Shown here one piece after another: positions 24,814-32,892 of a DNA stretch of 33,063 bases. Where the stretch lies: NCBI GenBank assembly GCA_949511925.1, contig CATEYX010000063.1, forward strand, positions 1-33,063, read 5' to 3'. The stretch's first letter is position 1, and each line of letters starts with the position of its first letter. The notes beneath the pieces are model-generated. The model was not told where the DNA came from, ran no database searches, and was given only the letters and a program-made list of their open reading frames with translations. A program made the translations under genes and the position numbers. This stretch comes from Cryomorphaceae bacterium (GTDB lineage: Bacteria > Bacteroidota > Bacteroidia > Flavobacteriales > BACL11).

Positions 24814-25190
24814 TATTTTACAGCAATTATCGAAATTTCAACATTTACATTTTTAGGTAATACTGAAACTTGTACGGCCTCACGTGCTGGAGGGTTCTCT
24901 GAAAATTTTTTACCATATACATCATTAATAGCTGAATAGTCGTTCATGTCTTTCATAAAGATTGTGCATTTTACTACATTCTCAAAATTCATGTCTGCTT
25001 CTTTTAGTAAAGCCAAAATATTTTTCATTACCTGATTAGTTTCTGCAGTAATATTTTCTATTACTAAGTTTCCTGTATCAGGATTTATTGCTATTTGCCC
25101 TGAACAATAAAGTGTATTACCACTAAGTATAGCTTGGCTGTAAGGTCCTATAGCGGTTGGGGCATTTTCAGTATTGATTACTTTTTTCAT
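24813..25190 (-). CDS. ridA: RidA-family reactive intermediate/imine deaminase
   Basis: Small trimeric enzyme of the YjgF/YER057c/UK114 family that hydrolyses reactive 2-aminoacrylate and related enamines released by PLP enzymes. The 125 residues match the family throughout: TAIGPYSQAI (12-21), SGQIAINPDTG (30-40), the substrate-carboxylate arginine Arg103 in NPPAREAVQV, and the closing VNVEISIIAV. The normal length is about 125-130. It sits five bases after yggS/PROSC, another protein that guards PLP metabolism, and its stop overlaps meaB. Confidence 0.95.
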   Translation of the reverse strand: MKKVINTENAPTAIGPYSQAILSGNTLYCSGQIAINPDTGNLVIENITAETNQVMKNILALLKEADMNFENVVKCTIFMKDMNDYSAINDVYGKKFSENPPAREAVQVSVLPKNVNVEISIIAVK

Positions 25191-25195
25191 TCTTT

Positions 25196-25837
25196 TTAGT
25201 TTCTGTGCCCAAATATAGCACTTCCTACTCTAACCATAGTGCTTCCTTGTTCTATTGCTAGTTGATAATCTCCACTCATACCCATAGATAGTATAGTTAT
25301 ATGTTCATTTTTTAAATTATCAAATACAACTTTAAGACTGTTGAATTCCTGTATTACTTGCTGCTTGTTATCAGTAAAAGTTGCCATTCCCATTAGTCCA
25401 ACAATTCTAATATTTTGGAATTCTTTAGCATTATTTATTGCTTCATTTACTTCAGGGATGTCAAATCCAAATTTTGTGCTTTCTGCTGCAATATGCACTT
25501 GCAAAAGGCAGTCAATCACTCTGTTGTTTTGCTTTGCTCTTTTATTAATTTCTTTGAGTAATTTAACTGAATCTACACCATGAATAAGCGAAACAAATGG
25601 AGCTATAAATTTTACTTTATTAGTTTGCAAATGCCCAATCATATGCCAATTAATATCTTTAGGTAACTCTTCAGCCTTTTGTACTAACTCCTGTACTTTA
25701 TTTTCGCCAAATATTCTTTGTCCTATTTGATAGGCTTCTAAAATAGCTGAGTTTTGCTTTGTTTTAGATACTGCTACTAATGTTACATATTTAGGTATAG
25801 TTTTTAGTACAGTATTTATGTTTGCTATAATACCCAT
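25196..25837 (-). CDS. YggS/PROSC-family pyridoxal phosphate homeostasis protein
   Basis: PLP-binding single-domain TIM-barrel protein without known catalytic activity that buffers free PLP. The PLP lysine is Lys25 in LVAVSKTKQ. Other markers are FGENKVQELVQKAEELP, WHMIGHLQTNK, GLMGMAT, LSMGMSGDYQLAIEQGSTMVRVGSAIFG, the last being the phosphate-binding end of the barrel. At 213 residues it is slightly short but complete. Its ATG overlaps the stop of the DUF1015 gene (TAATG). Its neighbours include SerC, a PLP enzyme, and RidA. Confidence 0.95.
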   Translation of the reverse strand: MGIIANINTVLKTIPKYVTLVAVSKTKQNSAILEAYQIGQRIFGENKVQELVQKAEELPKDINWHMIGHLQTNKVKFIAPFVSLIHGVDSVKLLKEINKRAKQNNRVIDCLLQVHIAAESTKFGFDIPEVNEAINNAKEFQNIRIVGLMGMATFTDNKQQVIQEFNSLKVVFDNLKNEHITILSMGMSGDYQLAIEQGSTMVRVGSAIFGHRN

Positions 25838-27048
25838 TAATCTAAAGAGTAGATGGTTAGTCCTGAACGTAATTTTGGCTCAATATAAGTGCTCTTTGGT
25901 GGCATAAATCTATTATTATCTGCTACTTCTTTTAAGGCGCTAATTGGAATAGGTTTTAATATAAAAGCTAGTGCATATTCTCCTGAATCAATTTTGTTTT
26001 TAATTATTGAAAGGGGAGTAGTGCCTGCTTCAAAACTGATATTTTTATCAGTTTTTTCATCTGTAATATTGAGTATTGGATCTAATATATTGTTTGATAG
26101 TATTGCAGGGTCTAGTTTACTTACACAATCTTGTTTTATACTATTAGGTATTGCAACTAAGGAATACCAAGCTCCTCTTAGATACATGGAAATTTCATCT
26201 CTAAAAGTAGGAGAGTAAGGTATATTTCCTTTTTTTATAACTGTATATGATTTTTCAATTTCAGTAATAAGTTCGTAAGAAGTTAGTCCGTTAGTGTGTT
26301 TTATTAATCGGTTAAAATTGATGATGTTCAATTGGTTTTCATCAATTAAAAAACTCATAAAATATGGACTGTTATTTTTAGTGCTATTTTGAGCTAAAAG
26401 AGCTGAAGAAGCTGACCTATGATGGCCATCAGCAATATACAAATTATCAATACTTGCAAATGAATTTGTAATGATATTGATGTCCTTAGTACTATTTACT
26501 AACCATAATTTATGGATAGTTTTATCAGTTGTTGCAAACTCGTACTCAGCTCTAGTCGCTTTGTAATACTGAATAAGATTATTAATAGCTATATTTTTTT
26601 GATGACACAATAATACAGGTTCTGCATTAAATCCAGTAGTATCTAAGTAGCTCTTAAACATTTTTTCCCTTGCAGTAATGGTGTGTTCGTGTTTTTTTAT
26701 ATTTCCATTTAAATAATCTGCAACTGCTGTAGCGCCAATAATTCCTTCAAAAGTATGATTTTCATTTTTTTGCTGGTAAATATAAAAGGTTTCTGCATCT
26801 TCAGTTATAAAAAGTCCAGCTTCTTTAAAATCATTAAACTTAGCTTTTACAGCATTAAATTTATTTATACCTTTTTGCTTTATTTTATCCTTGTAATCAG
26901 GGTTTATAATGTGTAAAAAGGTAAATGGATTATGTTCTAATTTTTCTTTTAAGGTTTCGTCAGAATAAGATAAGTAGGAGCGTGTTGCTACTAGGTTTGC
27001 CTTGTCTCTAGTTGGGCGAATTGCTTTAAAAGGTCGAACGATTGCCAT
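25837..27048 (-). CDS. DUF1015 family protein
   Basis: A 403-residue cytoplasmic protein of the widely distributed DUF1015 family, biochemically undefined as far as I know. It starts MAIVRPFKAIRPT, as family members do, and has the hallmark ADGHHRS (206-212), whose paired histidines could bind metal or phosphate. It lies two bases after serA, in the order serC-serA-DUF1015, an arrangement I know from other Bacteroidota and some Firmicutes and which suggests a link to serine metabolism. It is coupled to yggS by a TAATG overlap. Confidence 0.9.
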   Translation of the reverse strand: MAIVRPFKAIRPTRDKANLVATRSYLSYSDETLKEKLEHNPFTFLHIINPDYKDKIKQKGINKFNAVKAKFNDFKEAGLFITEDAETFYIYQQKNENHTFEGIIGATAVADYLNGNIKKHEHTITAREKMFKSYLDTTGFNAEPVLLCHQKNIAINNLIQYYKATRAEYEFATTDKTIHKLWLVNSTKDINIITNSFASIDNLYIADGHHRSASSALLAQNSTKNNSPYFMSFLIDENQLNIINFNRLIKHTNGLTSYELITEIEKSYTVIKKGNIPYSPTFRDEISMYLRGAWYSLVAIPNSIKQDCVSKLDPAILSNNILDPILNITDEKTDKNISFEAGTTPLSIIKNKIDSGEYALAFILKPIPISALKEVADNNRFMPPKSTYIEPKLRSGLTIYSLD

Positions 27049-27050
27049 TA

Positions 27051-28010
27051 TTATTTATTAAAATGAGTAGCAATTTGATCGGCTAATTCAGTACCAATTC
27101 TATCTTGCGCTTCTAGTGTTGCTGCACCAATATGAGGAGTAAGAGATATTGCATTATGCATACAAATATGGATGCTTGGGTTTGGTTCATTATCAAAAAC
27201 ATCAAGCCCAGCATAAGCTAGCTTCTCTTTGTCCAAAGCAAACATTAAAGCTGTTTCATCAATAACACCACCTCTGGCTGCATTTACAATTCCAGCCCCT
27301 GTTTTCATCATTCCTATTTCTTCTGCACCTATTACAGCTTTGTTACCAATTTTAGGAACATGTAAAGTAATGAAATCAGAATTTTTTAATACTTCTTTTA
27401 AACTTTCAGTTTCAATAGTGAATGATTTTTTATCTCCATTAAAAAAATCTAAAGTTATGTTTGCTTCCTCGATAAATTTATCATGAGCCATTACTTTCAT
27501 TCCAAGGCCTATTGCTCTTTTTGCAACTTCCTGTCCTATACGCCCAAAACCTATAATTCCTAGAGTTTTCCCTGCTAGTTCTCTTCCGTTAGCGTATGAT
27601 TTTTTTAAGCCTTTAAAATCAGCATCTCCAACCATTGGCATTTGACGATTGCTATCAAAAAGGAAACGAACCATACCAAAAAGATGTGCAAAAACAAGCT
27701 CAGCAACCGAAGCAGATGAAGCTGCAGGCGTATTAATTACATTAATTCCTTTTTCTCTAGCATAATCAACATCAATATTATCCATTCCTACACCACCTCT
27801 TCCTACTAATTTTAGATGTGGGCAAGCATCAATTAAATCCTTACGAACAGTTGTAGCGCTTCTTACTAGAAGCACTTCATAGTTTTCAGTATTTATAGCA
27901 TTTATTAAATCTTCTTGTGCTACTTTTTCAGTAACAACATCAAATCCTTTTTCTGTTAAAGCATCAATCCCAGCTTGTGAGATTCCATCATTTGCTAATA
28001 TCTTATTCAT
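27051..28010 (-). CDS. serA: D-3-phosphoglycerate dehydrogenase-type 2-hydroxyacid dehydrogenase (short form, no ACT domain)
   Basis: Oxidises 3-phosphoglycerate to 3-phosphohydroxypyruvate with NAD, the first step of serine synthesis, judged from the family and from serC next door. The 319 residues contain GRGGVGMDNID (70-80), the Rossmann motif GIIGFGRIG (151-159), catalytic Arg246 in NAARGGVIDE, Glu275 in FDNEP and His293 in TPHIGA. The protein ends after the catalytic domain, without the C-terminal ACT domain used for serine feedback in E. coli, so that control should be absent. It starts one base after the serC stop. Confidence 0.93.
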   Translation of the reverse strand: MNKILANDGISQAGIDALTEKGFDVVTEKVAQEDLINAINTENYEVLLVRSATTVRKDLIDACPHLKLVGRGGVGMDNIDVDYAREKGINVINTPAASSASVAELVFAHLFGMVRFLFDSNRQMPMVGDADFKGLKKSYANGRELAGKTLGIIGFGRIGQEVAKRAIGLGMKVMAHDKFIEEANITLDFFNGDKKSFTIETESLKEVLKNSDFITLHVPKIGNKAVIGAEEIGMMKTGAGIVNAARGGVIDETALMFALDKEKLAYAGLDVFDNEPNPSIHICMHNAISLTPHIGAATLEAQDRIGTELADQIATHFNK

Positions 28011-28011
28011 C

Positions 28012-29076
28012 TTAATTTTGTTCTAATTTTTTCATTATATCTACTAATACTTGTACGCTTTCTATTGGCATTGCATTGTACATGGAGGCTCTATATCCAC
28101 CAACTGATCTGTGTCCTTTAATACCATTTATTCCTGCATCATTCCACAAAGTGTTAAATGCATCTTCTTTACTACTATCATTTAACAAAAAACAAACATT
28201 CATATTTGAACGATCTTCTTTTGCTGCAGTTCCTTCAAATAATGGGTTTCTATCAATCTCTCCATATAATAAATTGGCTTTTTCCTGATTTACTTTTTCT
28301 ATAACTTCAACTCCTCCTAAATCCTTTAGCCATTGTAGGGTAAGCATTGATACATAAATAGGGAATACTGGAGGTGTATTGAACATACTACCCTTACTAA
28401 TGTGCGTATTATAGTCCAACATAGTTGGGATATTTCTGCCTGTTTTACCTAAAACCTCATCTTTTACAATTACTAAGGTTGTTCCAGCAGGGCCCATATT
28501 TTTTTGTGCACCAGCATAAATAATATCAAATTTACTTATATCAACCATTCTACTGAAAATATCAGAACTCATATCACAAACCATGAGGGAAGGAGTGTTA
28601 GGAAAATCCTTCACCTGTGTTCCATAAATAGTATTGTTTGATGTACAGTGAAAGTAATCTACATCACTAGGGATTTCATATCCTTTCGGAATATAATTGT
28701 AGTTTGTGTCTGATGAATCGCCTACTACAGTTACATCACCTAAGTTTTTTGCTTCAGCAATAGCTTTTTTAGCCCAAGCTCCAGTATTTGTATAAGCTGC
28801 TTTCCCATTAATTTTCATAAGATTCAAAGGAACCATCAAAAACTCCATACTTGCCCCACCTTGCAAGAATATAACAGAATAACCTTTAGGAACATTTAAA
28901 AGTTCTTTTACCAATTCAACAGCCTTGTCCATTACATCAACAAAAGGTTTGCTTCTGTGTGAAATTTCAATTAATGATAAATTATCATTATTGAAATTAA
29001 GTATTGCATCTGAAGCTTGTTTTAAAACTTCTTGCGGTAAAATGCAAGGTCCTGCTGAAAAATTATGTTTTTTCAT
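28012..29076 (-). CDS. serC: Phosphoserine aminotransferase
   Basis: PLP-dependent enzyme that converts 3-phosphohydroxypyruvate to O-phosphoserine with glutamate; the same protein type also acts in pyridoxine synthesis. The 354 residues begin [13 protein letters not shown] and show SHRSKPF (39-45), [11 protein letters not shown] (69-79), the [10 protein letters not shown] segment (96-105) and the PLP lysine Lys192 in [11 protein letters not shown]. The C-terminus has [18 protein letters not shown], which binds substrate phosphate. It is seven bases downstream of efp and one base upstream of serA. A serB-type phosphatase is not in the window. Confidence 0.97.
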   Translation of the reverse strand: MKKHNFSAGPCILPQEVLKQASDAILNFNNDNLSLIEISHRSKPFVDVMDKAVELVKELLNVPKGYSVIFLQGGASMEFLMVPLNLMKINGKAAYTNTGAWAKKAIAEAKNLGDVTVVGDSSDTNYNYIPKGYEIPSDVDYFHCTSNNTIYGTQVKDFPNTPSLMVCDMSSDIFSRMVDISKFDIIYAGAQKNMGPAGTTLVIVKDEVLGKTGRNIPTMLDYNTHISKGSMFNTPPVFPIYVSMLTLQWLKDLGGVEVIEKVNQEKANLLYGEIDRNPLFEGTAAKEDRSNMNVCFLLNDSSKEDAFNTLWNDAGINGIKGHRSVGGYRASMYNAMPIESVQVLVDIMKKLEQN

Positions 29077-29083
29077 ATTGTAT

Positions 29084-29650
29084 CTATTGTTTTACTCTTT
29101 CTATATATGAACCTTTTTCAGTATCAATTTTTATTTTATCTCCCTCATTAATAAACAGAGGAACATTAATACTTGCTCCTGTTTCAGTAGTAGCAGGCTT
29201 AAATGTATTGGTTGCCGTATTTCCTTTCATTCCAGGTTCAGTATGTGCAATTTCCAATTCTACATGTGATGGAAGTGTTGCTGACAAAGGCATTCCTTCA
29301 TCAGCATGAAATAGAACCTCTACATTTTCGCCTTCTTTTAGGAATTGAACATTGTCAATAAAATCCTTCGCTAACATGATTTGCTCATAGTCATCATTGT
29401 TCATTAAATGGCAATCATTTCCTTCAAAATAAAGGAATTGATATTTTCTATTTTCTATTCGAATAATATCAATTTTGAAACCAGAAGTAAAGGTATTGTC
29501 TAATAGCCTGCCGGTGTTTAAATTTCTGATTTTAGTACGTACAAATGCAGGTCCTTTTCCTGGCTTAACATGCTGAAAGGATTCAATCTTCCAAGGCTCT
29601 CCATTGTGATTAATACATAGTCCATTTCTAATATCTGCTGTAGTTGCCAT
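29084..29650 (-). CDS. efp: Translation elongation factor P
   Basis: Ribosome-binding factor that relieves stalling at consecutive prolines. The 188 residues have the three-domain EF-P layout: the KOW-like domain with the tip lysine Lys32 in VKPGKGPAF, the linker [14 protein letters not shown], and OB domains ending [18 protein letters not shown]. The tip keeps a lysine; no epmA, epmB or epmC is present in the window, so the modification state is open. It lies five bases after lpxA, a linkage of lipid A and EF-P genes that I recall from other Bacteroidota. Confidence 0.97.
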   Translation of the reverse strand: MATTADIRNGLCINHNGEPWKIESFQHVKPGKGPAFVRTKIRNLNTGRLLDNTFTSGFKIDIIRIENRKYQFLYFEGNDCHLMNNDDYEQIMLAKDFIDNVQFLKEGENVEVLFHADEGMPLSATLPSHVELEIAHTEPGMKGNTATNTFKPATTETGASINVPLFINEGDKIKIDTEKGSYIERVKQ

Positions 29651-29655
29651 ATTTT

Positions 29656-30438
29656 TTATTTTTGGTTATAACCTTTCATAATTCCTCTTCCTGAATTCTG
29701 TGCAAATGAGATAATTTCATCACGCTCAGGAGAAGCATTTATTTCGGTTTCAATTTGCAATAATGCTTGCGTATTATTATTATTGTTTTGATATAATATT
29801 CGGAATATATCTTGTATTTCTTTTATTTTATCACTTGAGAAACCTCTTCTTCTTAAACCTATAGAGTTAATTCCTACAAATGAAAGTGGTTCTCGAGCTG
29901 CTTTTACAAAAGGGGGAACATCTTTACGTACTAATGAACCGCCAGAAACCATAGCATGCTTACCAATACTTACAAATTGATGTACAGCTGAAAGTCCTCC
30001 AATAATAGCATATTCACCTATGGTTACATGCCCACCAAGCGCTACACTATTTACAATGATGCAATTATCACCAATATTACAATCGTGTGCAATATGAGCA
30101 TACGCCATAATTAAACAGTTTTTCCCAATAACAGTTTCTCCTGTTATGGATGTTCCTCTATTTATTGTAGCACATTCTCTAATTGTAGTATTATTTCCTA
30201 TAATTGCCAGTGATTTTTCACCATCAAACTTTAAATCTTGAGGCACTCCTGCAATAACTGCCCCAGGAAAAATCCTGCAATTTTCTCCAATTCTTGCCCC
30301 TTCCATAATTGTTACGTTGGAACCTATCCAAGTTCCTTTTCCAATTTCAACATTTTTCCCAATAGTAACAAAAGGATCAATTACAACATTGTCGGCAATT
30401 TTAGCATTAGGGTGTACATACGAAAGTGGTTGTATCAT
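29656..30438 (-). CDS. lpxA: UDP-N-acetylglucosamine O-acyltransferase (LpxA)
   Basis: First enzyme of lipid A synthesis, transferring a 3-hydroxyacyl chain from ACP to UDP-GlcNAc. The 260 residues form hexapeptide repeats of a left-handed beta-helix from residue 8 to about 175 (HPNAKIADNVVIDP, GKNVEIGKGTWIGS), with GAVIAGVPQDLKF (59-71), catalytic His118 in AYAHIAHDC and a helical C-terminal domain with NSIGLRRRGFS. It is the usual length. The ATG overlaps the stop of lpxC/fabZ by four bases (ATGA), and efp follows after five bases. Confidence 0.97.
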   Translation of the reverse strand: MIQPLSYVHPNAKIADNVVIDPFVTIGKNVEIGKGTWIGSNVTIMEGARIGENCRIFPGAVIAGVPQDLKFDGEKSLAIIGNNTTIRECATINRGTSITGETVIGKNCLIMAYAHIAHDCNIGDNCIIVNSVALGGHVTIGEYAIIGGLSAVHQFVSIGKHAMVSGGSLVRKDVPPFVKAAREPLSFVGINSIGLRRRGFSSDKIKEIQDIFRILYQNNNNNTQALLQIETEINASPERDEIISFAQNSGRGIMKGYNQK

Positions 30439-31826
30439 AGTTTATTTTTAGGTGCTATTTGTGCTAACAAATCAGCTTCAACAACAATTTTACCATTAAC
30501 AAAACCTTTACCATGCATATGGCAAAGCCCTCTTCTGATAGGTGAGATTAAATTTAATCTGAAAATTATAGTATCTCCAGGAATTACCTTTTGTTTGAAC
30601 TTAGCATTGTCAATTTTCATGAAGAAAGTTAGATAATTTTCAGGGTTTTCAACGGTACTTAGAATTAAGACACCACCTGCTTGCGCCATAGTTTCTAATT
30701 GCAAAACGCCAGGCATTACTGGTTCTCCAGGAAAATGTCCTTTGAAATAATCTTCATCAGCAGTAACAAATTTAGTCCCAACAATAAAATCTTTCCCTAA
30801 ATCTCTTATTTCATCAATAAATAAGAATGGATCTCTATGTGGTAAAATTGACATTATCTTGTTTCTATCGTAAAGAGGTGGTGTATTGAAATCAATTTCT
30901 GGTGATGTTTTTTTATTTTCTTCCATCATTATATTTTTTAAATATTTTGCGAATTTAGTATTGTTTTTATGTCCTGGTTTTGAAGCAGTAATTTTACCTT
31001 TAATAGGTAACCCTAAAAGAGATAAGTCACCAATCACATCAAGTAACTTATGTCGTGCAGGTTCGTTTTTATGTCTTAATTTTAAATTGTTAAGTACTCC
31101 TCCTTCCTCAACTTTTATATCTGTTTTATTAAAGGCTTTAGCAAGTGCATTTAGTTTTTCATCTGAAATTTCCTCTTCAACAATAACAATCGCATTATTT
31201 ACATCACCACCTTTTATAAGGTCGTGCTCTAATAACTGTTCTAACTCATGTAAAAAACAAAATGTACGAGCTGAAGCAATATTCTCTTTAAATTCTGATA
31301 AATCCTCAAGAGTAGCGGTTTGTATTCCTAAAACAGTAGAGTTGTAATCGATTTCTACTTCTATTTGGTAGTTATCAGCAGGTGTTGCTGTGAATGTTGT
31401 TTCGCTTTCAGGGTCCGTAAAACTAATTTTCCTATTTATTTCAAAGAATTTTTTTCTTTCATTTAATTCTTGAATACCTACTTCTGATATTAATTCAGAA
31501 AACTGAATTGAACTCCCATCAAGAATTGGGACTTCCATATTGTCAACTTCAATTATAATATTATCAATGTCTTCAGCTACAATTGCAGCTAGTACATGTT
31601 CAACAGTATGAACTTCAGAATTTTTAATTTTTAAATTTGTACTTCTATTGGTTGAAAAAACATAATCTACATTAGCAGGGATAGTTGGTTTTCCTTCTAA
31701 ATCGGTCCTAATGAAACGAATTCCAGTATTTGCTTTAGCAGGCACTAATGTTAATTTTGTATGGACACCTGTATGAATCCCAACTCCTGATATAGTAACG
31801 CTATTTTTTATGGTTTTTTGATTCAT
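30435..31826 (-). CDS. lpxC/fabZ: Bifunctional UDP-3-O-acyl-GlcNAc deacetylase / 3-hydroxyacyl-ACP dehydratase (LpxC-FabZ fusion)
   Basis: Two envelope-lipid enzymes in one chain. The LpxC part (1 to about 305) performs the committed, zinc-dependent deacetylation of lipid A synthesis: zinc ligands His77 (HTVEH), His259 and Asp263 (EPARHKLLDVIGD), and catalytic His286 (KPGHKNN). The FabZ part (about 315-463) dehydrates 3-hydroxyacyl-ACP in fatty-acid synthesis, with ILPHRDPFLFID (327-338), catalytic His364 in GHFPGEPVMPG and Glu378 in LETMAQ. Because both enzymes draw on 3-hydroxyacyl-ACP, the fusion ties lipid A and phospholipid synthesis at a fixed ratio. This fusion is characteristic of Bacteroidota. 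It lies one base after lpxD. Confidence 0.98.
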   Translation of the reverse strand: MNQKTIKNSVTISGVGIHTGVHTKLTLVPAKANTGIRFIRTDLEGKPTIPANVDYVFSTNRSTNLKIKNSEVHTVEHVLAAIVAEDIDNIIIEVDNMEVPILDGSSIQFSELISEVGIQELNERKKFFEINRKISFTDPESETTFTATPADNYQIEVEIDYNSTVLGIQTATLEDLSEFKENIASARTFCFLHELEQLLEHDLIKGGDVNNAIVIVEEEISDEKLNALAKAFNKTDIKVEEGGVLNNLKLRHKNEPARHKLLDVIGDLSLLGLPIKGKITASKPGHKNNTKFAKYLKNIMMEENKKTSPEIDFNTPPLYDRNKIMSILPHRDPFLFIDEIRDLGKDFIVGTKFVTADEDYFKGHFPGEPVMPGVLQLETMAQAGGVLILSTVENPENYLTFFMKIDNAKFKQKVIPGDTIIFRLNLISPIRRGLCHMHGKGFVNGKIVVEADLLAQIAPKNKL

Positions 31827-31827
31827 T

Positions 31828-32853
31828 TTAACCTTTTATCTGTTTTTTTAGAGTGTTAACTGTTCTATACAAATCAGGTAATTTCTTAAAAATGATGTAT
31901 GAGCGTTGGAAATCCTTAATGTCAAATGCCATAGGGCCTTGAACAATTTTACCAACTTGTTTGATACTTGAAGCAATACCGCTTTGTCCAGCAATTTTGA
32001 CTTCATCAGCAATTGTTAGATGTCCTGAAACTGCAGTTTGTCCACCAATCATGCAGTTTTTTCCAATTTTTGATGAGCCTGCAACTCCTGCTTGTGCTGC
32101 AATTACAGTATGATCACCAACTTCAACATTATGGGCAATCTGTATTAAGTTATCTAATTTAACTCCTTTGCCAATTTTTGTTGAACCCATAGTTGCTCTA
32201 TCAATAGTAGTATTGGCTCCAATTTCAACATCATCACTAATAATTACATTTCCTATTTGACTAATTTTATCGTAATTATTTTCAGCATTAGGAGCAAAAC
32301 CAAAACCATCTGAACCAATAACTACACCTGAATGAATGATATTATTGTTTCCTATTTTGCAGTTATGATAAATAGATACATTTGGATAAATAATACTGTT
32401 ATCACCAATCGCAACATTTTTACCAATATAACAGTTAGGGTGAATCTTAACATTATTTCCAATAGTAACGCCTTCACAAATAGATGTAAAAGCTCCTATA
32501 AATGCACTATCACCAATTGAACAGTTCTTATCAAGATCTGCCTTTTTAGAAACACCTACTTCATTAAATTGCATTTTATTATATAATTCAAGTAACTGAC
32601 TAAAAGAAGAATAAGCATCTTCAACTTTTATTAAAGTGGATGCTATTTCTGTGTCAGAAGTAAAAGAAGTGTTAACAATAACAATTGAAGCTTTAGTAGT
32701 GTAAATATAAGGAATATACTTTTCGTTAGCTAGAAAACATAAGTCGCCTTTCTTTCCATCTTCAATTTTAGCTAATGAATTTACTTCAACTTCAGCATTT
32801 CCTACTATTTCTCCATTAAGTATTTCAGCTATTTGTTGAGCAGTAAATTTCAT
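31828..32853 (-). CDS. lpxD: UDP-3-O-(3-hydroxyacyl)glucosamine N-acyltransferase (LpxD)
   Basis: Third enzyme of lipid A synthesis; adds the N-linked 3-hydroxyacyl chain. The N-terminal uridine-binding domain (1-100) shows KFTAQQIAEILNGEI and GDLCFLANEKY. The left-handed beta-helix of hexapeptide repeats runs from about 105 to 305, with catalytic His241 in LIQIAHNVEVGD and SDGFGFAP (181-188). A C-terminal helix ends the 341 residues, the standard length. A TAGATTTG element ends four bases before the ATG, so part of the transcription may start at this gene as a leaderless mRNA, although the upstream partial gene is close enough for read-through. Confidence 0.97.
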   Translation of the reverse strand: MKFTAQQIAEILNGEIVGNAEVEVNSLAKIEDGKKGDLCFLANEKYIPYIYTTKASIVIVNTSFTSDTEIASTLIKVEDAYSSFSQLLELYNKMQFNEVGVSKKADLDKNCSIGDSAFIGAFTSICEGVTIGNNVKIHPNCYIGKNVAIGDNSIIYPNVSIYHNCKIGNNNIIHSGVVIGSDGFGFAPNAENNYDKISQIGNVIISDDVEIGANTTIDRATMGSTKIGKGVKLDNLIQIAHNVEVGDHTVIAAQAGVAGSSKIGKNCMIGGQTAVSGHLTIADEVKIAGQSGIASSIKQVGKIVQGPMAFDIKDFQRSYIIFKKLPDLYRTVNTLKKQIKG

Positions 32854-32857
32854 GTTG

Positions 32858-32865
32858 CAAATCTA
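32858..32865 (-). promoter_or_regulatory. -7 element TAGATTTG four bases before the lpxD ATG
   Basis: The minus strand reads TAGATTTG-CAAC-ATG (plus strand CAAATCTA at 32858-32865). The lpxD start is secure from its conserved N-terminus, so a transcript from here would have essentially no leader. No clear -33 motif was seen, and a CCTATAGG palindrome lies just upstream. Confidence 0.45.
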
Positions 32866-32892
32866 ATAATTTTAATTATCCTATAGGGCTGA

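Noticed and set aside
30886-31347. 153-residue ORF on the plus strand
   Set aside because: It is antisense to the LpxC domain of lpxC/fabZ and has no features of its own.
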